18,893 bases of DNA from Burkholderiales bacterium (GTDB lineage Bacteria > Pseudomonadota > Gammaproteobacteria > Burkholderiales > SG8-39), in NCBI GenBank assembly GCA_020846575.1, contig JADLDQ010000166.1, positions 1 through 18,893 of the forward strand, given 5' to 3'. A program made the position numbers and the translations under genes. The notes under the pieces are model-generated. The model did no database searches. It was not told where the DNA came from and saw only the letters and a program-made list of their open reading frames with translations. Of this stretch, positions 7,767 to 14,791 are shown piece after piece. The stretch's first letter is position 1. Every line of letters begins with the position of its first letter.

Positions 7767-8614
7767 ACAAGTGGAACCTGATCGTCGATGTCGCTCGCTG
7801 CAACGGCTGCTTCAACTGCTTCGTCGCCTGCAAGGACGAGCACGTCGGCAACGACTTCCCCGGTTACGCGGCCGCGCAGCCCCTGCACGGCCACCGCTGG
7901 ATCGACATCCGCACCGTCGAGCGCGGGCAGACGCCCATGGTGGACGTCACCTTCCTGCCGACGATGTGCAACCACTGCGACGATGCGCCCTGCGTGCGCG
8001 CCGGGACGGGCGCGGTGACCAAGCGCGAGGACGGCATCGTCCTCATCGACCCGGTCAAGGCACGCGGGCGCCGCGAGATCGCCGATGCCTGCCCCTATGG
8101 CGCAGTCGTCTGGAACGAGGAGAAGCGCCTCGCGCAGAAATGCACTTTCTGCGCGCATCTGCTCGACGCGGGATGGAAGGAGCCGCGCTGCGCCCAGGTC
8201 TGCGCGACCGGGGCCATTCGCGCCGTCAAGCTCGAGGACGGCCAGATGCAGCGCCTGGCCGAGTCGGAGTCGCTGGAAGTCCTGCACCCGCAGTACGGCA
8301 CGCGCCCGCGGGTGTACTACCGCAACCTCCATCGCACCAACACCTGCTTCGTCGGCGCCACGATCGTGTCGCGGGCGTCGGGGGCGAGCGAGTGCGTGCG
8401 GGGCGCGAAGGTGACGTTGAGCAGGGACGATCGCCCGGTCGCGGAAACCGAAACCGACGGGTTCGGCGAGTTCAAGATCGACCGGCTCGCACCGGGCAGC
8501 GGCGGCTACAGCCTGGAGATCGCCGCCGAGGGACACGAGCGCGCGCTGAAGCGCTTCGACCTCGCCTCGAGTACCTACCTCGGGACCATCGAGCTCGCGC
8601 CCGACGCGCGCTGA
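7763..8614 (+). CDS. Transhydroxylase/resorcinol hydroxylase family iron-sulfur small subunit
   Basis: The protein has 283 residues and is translationally coupled to the large subunit by an ATGA overlap. Twelve cysteines are arranged for three [4Fe-4S] clusters: Cys13-x2-Cys-x2-Cys-x3-Cys near the N-terminus, MCNHCDDAPC, ACPYG, KCTFC, and RCAQVC. That is the AthS-type set and is fewer than the four clusters of respiratory subunits. From about residue 193 there is a C-terminal beta-rich domain with Cna-B/carboxypeptidase-regulatory character (GAKVTLSRDD, TDGFGEFKIDRL, YSLEIAAEGHE), matching the extra barrel domain of AthS. No membrane segment or signal is present, so the complex should be cytoplasmic. 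No anchor gene follows. Confidence 0.92.
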   Translation: MNKWNLIVDVARCNGCFNCFVACKDEHVGNDFPGYAAAQPLHGHRWIDIRTVERGQTPMVDVTFLPTMCNHCDDAPCVRAGTGAVTKREDGIVLIDPVKARGRREIADACPYGAVVWNEEKRLAQKCTFCAHLLDAGWKEPRCAQVCATGAIRAVKLEDGQMQRLAESESLEVLHPQYGTRPRVYYRNLHRTNTCFVGATIVSRASGASECVRGAKVTLSRDDRPVAETETDGFGEFKIDRLAPGSGGYSLEIAAEGHERALKRFDLASSTYLGTIELAPDAR

Positions 8615-8626
8615 GGGCGCGCCGCA

Positions 8627-8698
8627 GCGCCGCGCGGCCTCTCGGCGCAACGGCGCCGCGCGGCTTCCCGGCGCAACGGCGCCGCACGCTTCAGGCGC
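8627..8698. repeat. GC-rich 26-base tandem repeat after the transhydroxylase operon
   Basis: Unit 1 (8627-8652) and unit 2 (8653-8678) differ at only two positions, and a degenerate third unit follows (8679-8698). Each full unit contains inverted arms GCGCCG and CGGCGC, so the transcript can fold into successive hairpins starting 13 bases after the small-subunit stop. It may act as a transcript-end or terminator element. No T-run follows. Confidence 0.7.
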
Positions 8699-8724
8699 GC
8701 GCGCGGGGCCGCTGCAGGCATCGC

Positions 8725-8730
8725 TATAAT
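8725..8730 (+). promoter_or_regulatory. -10 box (TATAAT) for the Uma2-family gene
   Basis: A perfect TATAAT is followed about 29 bases later by the gene start. No convincing -35 is found 16-18 bases upstream, where the sequence is GC-rich. The box overlaps an in-frame ATG at 8729, which rules that codon out as the start. Confidence 0.5.
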
Positions 8731-8758
8731 GGGAGCCGCTCGCGAACAGGGCCGCTCC

Positions 8759-9355
8759 ATGGGACTCGCCCGAAGGGATTCCTCCCGCTGTACGTACGCC
8801 GACTACCTGATCTGGCCGGATGAACCTCGCTGCGAGCTGGTGGACGGGATCGCCTATGCGATGGCGCTGGCGCCGTCGCCGGAGCACCAGGGCTTCGTCG
8901 TCCACCTGTCGTACCAGCTCGTGCGCGCTCTGGAAGGCACGCCGTGCCGGGTGTTCGTGGCGCCGCTGGACGTGCGGCTGGCGGATCCGCAGGCCGGCGA
9001 CGACGCGGTCGACACCGTGGTGCAGCCCGATCTCCTGGTCGTGTGCGATGCGTCGAAAATCGATGAGCGCGGGGTGCGCGGGGCTCCCGACTGGATAGCC
9101 GAAGTGCTGTCTCCGGCCACGGCCAGCCACGACCAGATCATCAAGCTCTCGGCCTACGAACGCGCCGGCGTGCGCGAGTACTGGCTGGTGCATCCCGGCG
9201 ACCGCATCGTCACGGTCTATCGACTGGCCGGCGGCCGCTATGGGCGCGCCGCCATCCACGAGCTCAGCGGCGCCCTTCCCATCGACGCGCTGCCCGGGGC
9301 CTCGATCGACTGGGATCGCATTCCGCCGCTGCCGAGCCGGGGCAGGGCCGCGTGA
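8759..9355 (+). CDS. Uma2-family (DUF820) predicted PD-(D/E)XK nuclease-fold protein
   Basis: The protein has 198 residues. The ATG at 8759 is preferred because the upstream in-frame ATG lies inside the -10 box, and AGGG sits 7 bases before 8759. Uma2 hallmarks are clear: the CELVDGIAYAM strand, QPDLLVV with Asp91, then IAEVLSPAT with Glu115, and a Lys129 helix ending in the GVREYWLV signature. Length matches the usual 180-200 residues. The fold is that of restriction-type nucleases, but the biological role of Uma2 proteins is not established. It appears as a single-gene unit between two anaerobic-metabolism operons and shows no link to them. Confidence 0.88.
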   Translation: MGLARRDSSRCTYADYLIWPDEPRCELVDGIAYAMALAPSPEHQGFVVHLSYQLVRALEGTPCRVFVAPLDVRLADPQAGDDAVDTVVQPDLLVVCDASKIDERGVRGAPDWIAEVLSPATASHDQIIKLSAYERAGVREYWLVHPGDRIVTVYRLAGGRYGRAAIHELSGALPIDALPGASIDWDRIPPLPSRGRAA

Positions 9356-9443
9356 TCCTGCGCCTCATCCGGCCCTCGGGGGTCCGGTACGGCTCTGGTT
9401 ACCGGCAGTGGCGCGAATCGGGCAGGCGGACCCGAGCGGCAGA

Positions 9444-11708
9444 CTACTGGAACGGCTCGGCCCGCTTGACGAGATCCTCCAGCCCCGGCTCGTTCGGGTT
9501 CTTCGGCTTGCCGGGGTGGATGATGGACACCTGGCAGCTCTCCGCCGCTTCCACCAGTTCCCTGAAGGTCCCGGCGCCGGCGTCCGCGATGTAGGCCTGC
9601 TTGTTGCCGTCGTAGACGAACATGCGGTTGTTGAGCCGCACGCACTCCTCGCAGGTGGTGCAGCGCGGGGTCTCGATCCAGGGATCGCCGGAGGGCGCGG
9701 CTTTCGCAGGCTCGGTCTCCACAGCGGCAGCCGCCGCCGCGGGAACCGCCTGGGGCGCTGCCGTCTGCGAACTCGCCTCCTGCCGGCCGCGCGCCTGCGC
9801 TTCGCGCCTCGCTTGTTCTTCCCAGGCCTTGCGTTTTTCCTCCCAGGCGACCTGTTCCTTCGCCAGGAGCCGCTCGGCGTGCGAGTTGCGCACGCCGCCC
9901 AGCTCCTGCAGCGAGCGCCACGCACCGCCGATGCGCCGCGCCTCCCGGATCACGCGCTCGCCGACCACCACCTTGTGGAGCGCGTTGTCGCCGTCCACCA
10001 TGAGAAGGCTGGGTACCTTCTCCGGCAGTCGCTCGCTGCGCTCCACGGCCTCACGCACCGCGACCATGCCGTCGTTCCAGTGTTCTTTCGCGATCCGCGC
10101 GAAGTGCGGCGCCGCCCTCGGGTCGAGCGCGATGAAGTCCGCCGCGGTGAACGCCAGAAGCTGGGAGATGTTCTGGTGCTCCTCGTCCTCGTAGCCGAAG
10201 CCCTGGACGGGCCAGTCGCGCTCCACCTGCGGGTTGTCCTCGATGCGCAGGCGCGAGGCCCAGTCCTCGCCCGCGGAAGGGTCGTAGGTGAAGGCCGGGA
10301 ACACCCGCGCCTCCATGGCCGCGGCAGCCGCGAGGTAGGGCGGCAGGCCTGCGGCGCGGCCGGCCTCGCCCGAGTACACGCTGAAAAGCGCCGGTCCCGC
10401 CCAGTCCAGCCCGCGCTGCACGCGCTCGCGGCAGCACACGAGATGCGAGGCGCTCGCCTGCAGCACGTAGGCGTGGTTGAGCCCGATGGCCGCGTCAGCG
10501 AGCTGCCGGGCGCGCACGCCGAGCAGCAGCTGCGCGCCGCCGGCCAGGGATTCCTCCAGCAGGTCGTCGGACTGCACCAGCACCTTCACCGGCAGCCCGC
10601 CCGAGAGCAGATCCAGCACCCTTGCCATCTCTGCGCCCGAGGCAGCGCGCAAGCAGACCAGATACGAGGGAAACATCGCCAGGTCTTGCGGGTCCAGACC
10701 GTTCCCGCCGTAGCTCTCGAACAGCGCGTCGTGGCGCGCCTCGCTGTACTCGCCGGCCACTTCCAGCTCGGCCACCGCGATCGCCTTCGCGACCTCGACG
10801 AGCTTGCCCCAGCGCTCGCGCAGCGCCTTGTGCGCCGCCACGCAGCCGTCGAAAACAAAGTTGTAGGCGGCTGCCTTCGCCGCCTTGCCGCCCGGCTCGA
10901 CGCCCTCGCGCTCCGCCGGGAAGAAGCGCTGGGAACCCAGCACCGCGATCAGCCGCCCGATGCGCGCGCGCCGCGAATCCGAAAGCGCGGCGTGGTGCGG
11001 CACCCGCGAGAGGATGCGCGACATCGCCTCGAAGTCGAATGCATCGGCATGCGCCGAACCCACCATGGCCTTCAACTGCTCGGGCTGCCGGCCCGACTCC
11101 GAGCCGACGAAATCCGCCCGCAGGATCTCGTTCAGCCGCGCGAGCAGCCGGTCCACCAGCGCGTGGAAACGGCGCGCGCGGCCCTCCTGCACCGCATTCC
11201 AGGCGTGGCGCAGCACGCGCGCGGGCATCGCGGCGTCGCAGTCGAGCACTTCGCCATCCACGGCGAGGGCGGCGCGCGCCTTCGAGGCAAGGTCCTCGGG
11301 CAGCGCCTGCCCGCGCGCGGCCAGGCGCTCCAGCGCGGCGCTCCACCGCCCCGCGAGCGACCCCGGGTCACCCGCGGCGACGATGCGCCGCATCTCGCAC
11401 TCCAGGCGCAACAGGTTGCGGCGCGCGCGCGCGCCCTCGGTCCCCGCGGGCGCGGTCTTCTCCAGCACCCCGTCCATCACCGAAGAAAGCGACGCGATGC
11501 ACGGACCCTCGCCCGCCCCGTGCAGCAGCACCACCGGGAAGTCGTAGCGCAGCGCGGTAAGGTCGCGGTAGCCGGCGAGCAGCGCCGGACGCAGATCGAG
11601 GTCCTCCAGCGGGTCGAGCCCGACCTCGCCGCGCCGGCCGGTCAGGTGGAACGCGAGCTGCGCCGCGCGCAGGGCTTCCTTGCTGTAGGGCGTGACTTTG
11701 GCATCCAT
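9444..11708 (-). CDS. Large KorAB-associated protein with degenerate PFOR-like domain and C-terminal ferredoxin domain
   Basis: The protein has 754 residues (about 82 kDa) and starts 6 bases after the korB stop with no clear Shine-Dalgarno, so translational coupling is likely. I do not know a named family for the whole protein. Residues 1 to about 330 are mostly helical and unrecognised. Residues about 335-510 resemble the C-terminal thiamine-diphosphate domain of pyruvate:ferredoxin oxidoreductase (GGLPVKVLVQSDD, GPALFSVYSGEAG, FPAFTYDPSAG), but no GDG...N cofactor motif is visible. A charged, coiled-coil-like stretch (about 612-642) and an Ala/Pro-rich linker (about 643-675) lead to a single-cluster ferredoxin-like domain: Cys683, Cys686, Cys689 and Cys725. 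The fourth cysteine lacks the usual following proline. Its likely role is as an electron-transfer or scaffold subunit for KorAB. Confidence 0.85.
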   Translation of the reverse strand: MDAKVTPYSKEALRAAQLAFHLTGRRGEVGLDPLEDLDLRPALLAGYRDLTALRYDFPVVLLHGAGEGPCIASLSSVMDGVLEKTAPAGTEGARARRNLLRLECEMRRIVAAGDPGSLAGRWSAALERLAARGQALPEDLASKARAALAVDGEVLDCDAAMPARVLRHAWNAVQEGRARRFHALVDRLLARLNEILRADFVGSESGRQPEQLKAMVGSAHADAFDFEAMSRILSRVPHHAALSDSRRARIGRLIAVLGSQRFFPAEREGVEPGGKAAKAAAYNFVFDGCVAAHKALRERWGKLVEVAKAIAVAELEVAGEYSEARHDALFESYGGNGLDPQDLAMFPSYLVCLRAASGAEMARVLDLLSGGLPVKVLVQSDDLLEESLAGGAQLLLGVRARQLADAAIGLNHAYVLQASASHLVCCRERVQRGLDWAGPALFSVYSGEAGRAAGLPPYLAAAAAMEARVFPAFTYDPSAGEDWASRLRIEDNPQVERDWPVQGFGYEDEEHQNISQLLAFTAADFIALDPRAAPHFARIAKEHWNDGMVAVREAVERSERLPEKVPSLLMVDGDNALHKVVVGERVIREARRIGGAWRSLQELGGVRNSHAERLLAKEQVAWEEKRKAWEEQARREAQARGRQEASSQTAAPQAVPAAAAAAVETEPAKAAPSGDPWIETPRCTTCEECVRLNNRMFVYDGNKQAYIADAGAGTFRELVEAAESCQVSIIHPGKPKNPNEPGLEDLVKRAEPFQ

Positions 11709-11714
11709 GACGGG

Positions 11715-12698
11715 TCAGGCCGCCGCAGGCGTCCTTGCCTCCTCGGGCCAGATGGTGAATTTGTCGAACTCGGCTTCCAGGCCCGCCTTCACGTAGGCGG
11801 CGGTGCGCATCTTCGTGCTGCGCCGCAGATCCTCGTAGCAGGGCACCTCCTCGTTGCGGTACAGGATGCCGACCGGCACCGGGTCGATGCAGGAAGCCAC
11901 CGCGCGTGCGCGCTCGAGATCCGAGGGGTCGTGCTCGCGCACGTTGCGGTAGACGCGCGCCAGGCCTTCGCTCGGGGTGATGCCCTGCGCGTGGCGCAGC
12001 AGCATGGTCCGCTGCGGGTCGTGCATCCAGGGGTCGAACTGGTTGGGCATGAATTCCGGGCAGCGCTGGATGATGCGCACGAACGAGAAGCCCTTGTGGC
12101 GGTAGGCGGCCTTGACGATGTCGTAGAGCAGCTCGGGGATCCAGTCGGCCGCCTGGGCGACGAAGGAGACGTTCTGCACCCCCAGCGTCACCGTCAGCGG
12201 GTTGAGCGCCTCCAGGTACGACCCGCGCGGGGTGGTGTTGCTCCGCGTTCCCGCGGGCGAAGTGGGCGAGGCCTGCTTCTTGGTGAGCCCGTAGATCTGG
12301 TTGTCGTGCAGGAACAGCTTGATGTTCATGTTGTAGCGCACCGCGTGCACCCAGTGGCCCGCGCCGATGCTGCAGCAGTCGCCGTCGCCGGTGTTCACGA
12401 ACACCTTGAGATCCGGACGCGTCAGGCACACGCCCTGCGCAATGGGCAGCGCGCGGCCGTGGATGCCGTGGAAGCCATAGGTGTTCATGTAGTGCGGGAA
12501 GCGGCTGGAGCAGCCGATGCCCGACACGAACACGGTCTTCTCCGGGCGCAGCCCCTCGTCGCGGCACAGCCGCTGCACCGCGGCGAGGATGGCGTTGTCG
12601 CCGCAGCCGTTGCACCAGCGCGGCACGCCGTTCTGGTAGTCCTCGAGTTCGAGGCGCTCCTCGTACAGACGCAGCAGGCATTCCGAGCCGTGGGTCAT
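11715..12698 (-). CDS. korB: 2-oxoglutarate (2-oxoacid):ferredoxin oxidoreductase beta subunit
   Basis: The protein has 327 residues; its start codon overlaps the korA stop (ATGA), with AAGGA upstream. It carries the thiamine-diphosphate motif GDGDCCSIG followed by the distal Asn in FLHDN. Cys29, Cys32, Cys63 and Cys213 match the spacing of the single [4Fe-4S] ligands known in two-subunit 2-oxoacid:ferredoxin oxidoreductases. With KorA it decarboxylates a 2-oxoacid with CoA and reduces ferredoxin. 2-Oxoglutarate is the likely substrate, by analogy with KorAB of Thauera aromatica, where it feeds benzoyl-CoA reductase. Pyruvate or another 2-oxoacid cannot be excluded from motifs alone. Confidence 0.93.
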   Translation of the reverse strand: MTHGSECLLRLYEERLELEDYQNGVPRWCNGCGDNAILAAVQRLCRDEGLRPEKTVFVSGIGCSSRFPHYMNTYGFHGIHGRALPIAQGVCLTRPDLKVFVNTGDGDCCSIGAGHWVHAVRYNMNIKLFLHDNQIYGLTKKQASPTSPAGTRSNTTPRGSYLEALNPLTVTLGVQNVSFVAQAADWIPELLYDIVKAAYRHKGFSFVRIIQRCPEFMPNQFDPWMHDPQRTMLLRHAQGITPSEGLARVYRNVREHDPSDLERARAVASCIDPVPVGILYRNEEVPCYEDLRRSTKMRTAAYVKAGLEAEFDKFTIWPEEARTPAAA

Positions 12699-14614
12699 GG
12701 CATGGCGTCCTTCGGGTCGCGGCTTGCTTTGAGTTTCTCGATCAGCGCGCGGCGGATGGCGCCGGGCTTGATCGGCTGGCCCTTCACCTCGCTCCAGCAG
12801 TCAACGTCCACCAGGTAGCGGGCTCGCAACAGCATCGCCAGCGCCGAGTAGCGGCGATTGTTCTCGTCGATGATCTCGTCGGCGGGGTCGTCGCACCAGT
12901 TGCCCTCGACGGTCATCACCTGCCTGAAGCGCCGCATCGCCTCCTTGATCCCGGGCGGCAGCGGCTGGAGGAAGCGCAGGTGCATCGACGCGACCTTGTG
13001 CCCCTGCTCGCGCAGTGCGCCGACCGCCTCCTCGATCGCGCCCTTGGTGCTGCCCCAGCCGATCACCAGCAGGTCGCCCTCGGGGTCGCCGTAGAGCGGC
13101 GGCGCCTTGAGCGTCTTCGCGAGCGCCGCGAGCTTCAGGCTGCGCGCGCGGATCGCTTCCTGGTTGATCTGCGGGTCGTAGGCGACGTGGCTCGATCGGT
13201 CGTGCGCGAGGCCCGTGAGGGTGTGCATGCCGTGCGGCTGTCCGGGCACGAAGCGGCGCGCGAGGCCGGTGACTTCGTCCCAGTCGTAGGGCCTGGCGCC
13301 GGGCGGGATCTCGCCCTGGTCGGGCGGCGGCGCGATCCAGGTCTCGCTGAACTGCGGCCGCGGGAACGGCTGCTGCGAGGTGGCGAGCGCCGCGTCCGAG
13401 AGCACCACCACCACCATGTTGAAGGTCTCGGCGATCTTGCGCGCGGTGATGATGGAATAGAAGCAGTCCTCGATGGAGCACGGGGCCATCACCACCTTGG
13501 GTGCGTCGCCGTGGCTGCCGAACATGGCGCTCAGGAGGTCGCCCTGCTCGGCCTTGGTCGGCTGGCCGGTGCTCGGGCCCCCGCGCTGCACGTTCACCAC
13601 CACCAGCGGGATCTCGCCCATCACCGCCAGGCCGATGCCCTCCTGCTTGAGCGAGAAGCCCGGTCCGGAGGTGATGGTGAGCGCGCAGCGGCCGGCGTAG
13701 GAGGCGCCGATGGCGAAGGCGCAGGCGGCGATCTCGTCCTCGGCCTGGTGCACCACCCCGCCCACCTTCTCGAACACCTCCGAGAGGTAGTGCGAAGCGG
13801 AGGTCGCCGGGGTGATCGGGTACATGGCGCACACTTCCATCCCGGAGGCGAGCACACCCAGGGCGATGGCGGTGTTGCCGTTCACCACGATCTGCGGGAC
13901 GCTCGGACGCGCCGCCGGGATGCGGTACTTGAAGTCGAGGTTCGCCTCGGCCCACCTGAACCCGGCGTCCAGCAGCTTGACGTTCGCTTCGATCACCGAG
14001 CGGTTCTTCTTGCCGAAGGTGAGCGCGATCTGCTCGCGGGCGAGCGCCATGTCGCGGCTATAGATGCTGCACAGCATGCCGAGAGCGAACATGTTCTTGC
14101 CCTTGCGCGCGTCCTGCACCAGCTTCAGGCACTCGCGCTCCATCGGGATCTCGTACACCCGGTAGCCGGCCTTGACCAGCTCCTGGTGGGTCTGGAGGTA
14201 GGACGCCGCGATCTTCGGATCCGAATGGCCGCGCCACATGCTCTCCAGCAGGATGGTCGCGCCGGGCTTGAACTCGCCGGCGCGCAGCCGCCCGAGCAGC
14301 ACCTGCTCGTTGAAGGCGATGGCGAGGTCGCTCTCGTCCCCGCCGTTGGTGATGCCGCAAGCGCCGATGCGCACCCGGTTGCCGCTCGCGCCCTCGACGC
14401 TGCGCGCCGGGGGCTGAATCTCCGCCGGGATGATCTCGACCGTCCAGACGCCATTGCCCATGCGCGCGGAGATTGCGCCCAGCGACTGACCGCAGCGCTG
14501 CGCACCCTCGCCCGAGTCGCTGAGCACCTCGACGATATGCTCATCGAGCGCGGTGACGGTCTTACTTGTCGAGGCGGCGGTGGTTTCGGGCTGCAGGAGG
14601 AGGGTGTCGTTCAT
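12695..14614 (-). CDS. korA: 2-oxoglutarate (2-oxoacid):ferredoxin oxidoreductase alpha subunit (gamma-alpha fusion)
   Basis: The protein has 639 residues, starting at ATG 14614-14612 with AGGA 8 bases upstream. The N-terminal part (about 25-215) is the gamma domain that binds CoA. From about residue 235 comes the alpha (pyrimidine-binding) domain with YPITPAT near residues 265-271, the substrate-contact motif of this family. The C-terminal part (about 510-620) is the transketolase C-like domain. Length and domain order match the gamma-alpha fused subunit of two-subunit enzymes. It lies 177 bases downstream of nfnB across a strong hairpin and is coupled to korB. Together they should convert 2-oxoglutarate and CoA to succinyl-CoA, CO2 and reduced ferredoxin. 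Confidence 0.94.
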   Translation of the reverse strand: MNDTLLLQPETTAASTSKTVTALDEHIVEVLSDSGEGAQRCGQSLGAISARMGNGVWTVEIIPAEIQPPARSVEGASGNRVRIGACGITNGGDESDLAIAFNEQVLLGRLRAGEFKPGATILLESMWRGHSDPKIAASYLQTHQELVKAGYRVYEIPMERECLKLVQDARKGKNMFALGMLCSIYSRDMALAREQIALTFGKKNRSVIEANVKLLDAGFRWAEANLDFKYRIPAARPSVPQIVVNGNTAIALGVLASGMEVCAMYPITPATSASHYLSEVFEKVGGVVHQAEDEIAACAFAIGASYAGRCALTITSGPGFSLKQEGIGLAVMGEIPLVVVNVQRGGPSTGQPTKAEQGDLLSAMFGSHGDAPKVVMAPCSIEDCFYSIITARKIAETFNMVVVVLSDAALATSQQPFPRPQFSETWIAPPPDQGEIPPGARPYDWDEVTGLARRFVPGQPHGMHTLTGLAHDRSSHVAYDPQINQEAIRARSLKLAALAKTLKAPPLYGDPEGDLLVIGWGSTKGAIEEAVGALREQGHKVASMHLRFLQPLPPGIKEAMRRFRQVMTVEGNWCDDPADEIIDENNRRYSALAMLLRARYLVDVDCWSEVKGQPIKPGAIRRALIEKLKASRDPKDAMP

Positions 14615-14700
14615 CGTGAGGGTCCTGCGGTGTGCTGTGCGGGAGTCGTCACTCGTTGCCGCGCGGCGCCGGGACCGGCGCCGGCGCCGCGTCTCGCCGC

Positions 14701-14737
14701 GATCTCGCGTGTCGCGCGCTGCGCGACCCGCGAGATC
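14701..14737. other. Extended hairpin in the nfnB-korA gap
   Basis: GATCTCGCG (14701-14709) pairs with CGCGAGATC (14729-14737). Inside it TCGCGC (14712-14717) pairs with GCGCGA (14721-14726) around a GCT loop, with a TG/CC internal mismatch. Fifteen perfect pairs in 37 bases is a very stable structure. No T-run follows in the direction of transcription, so an mRNA processing or stability element, or a protein site, is more likely than a terminator. The rest of the 177-base gap shows no gene. Confidence 0.65.
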
Positions 14738-14791
14738 GCCTCGGCCTGCCCGAACCCGGCCTGCACCCGGCTGCGTGGAAGGGACTGCGAT

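Noticed and set aside
9384..9435. Short inverted repeats in the convergent gap between the Uma2 gene and the 754-residue protein gene
   Set aside because: Stems of 5-6 pairs with 8-10-base loops and no T-run are too weak to call a terminator.
9240..12818. A 1192-codon plus-strand open frame antisense to the 754-residue protein and korB
   Set aside because: Same artefact of codon bias. It also runs from inside the Uma2 gene in another frame.
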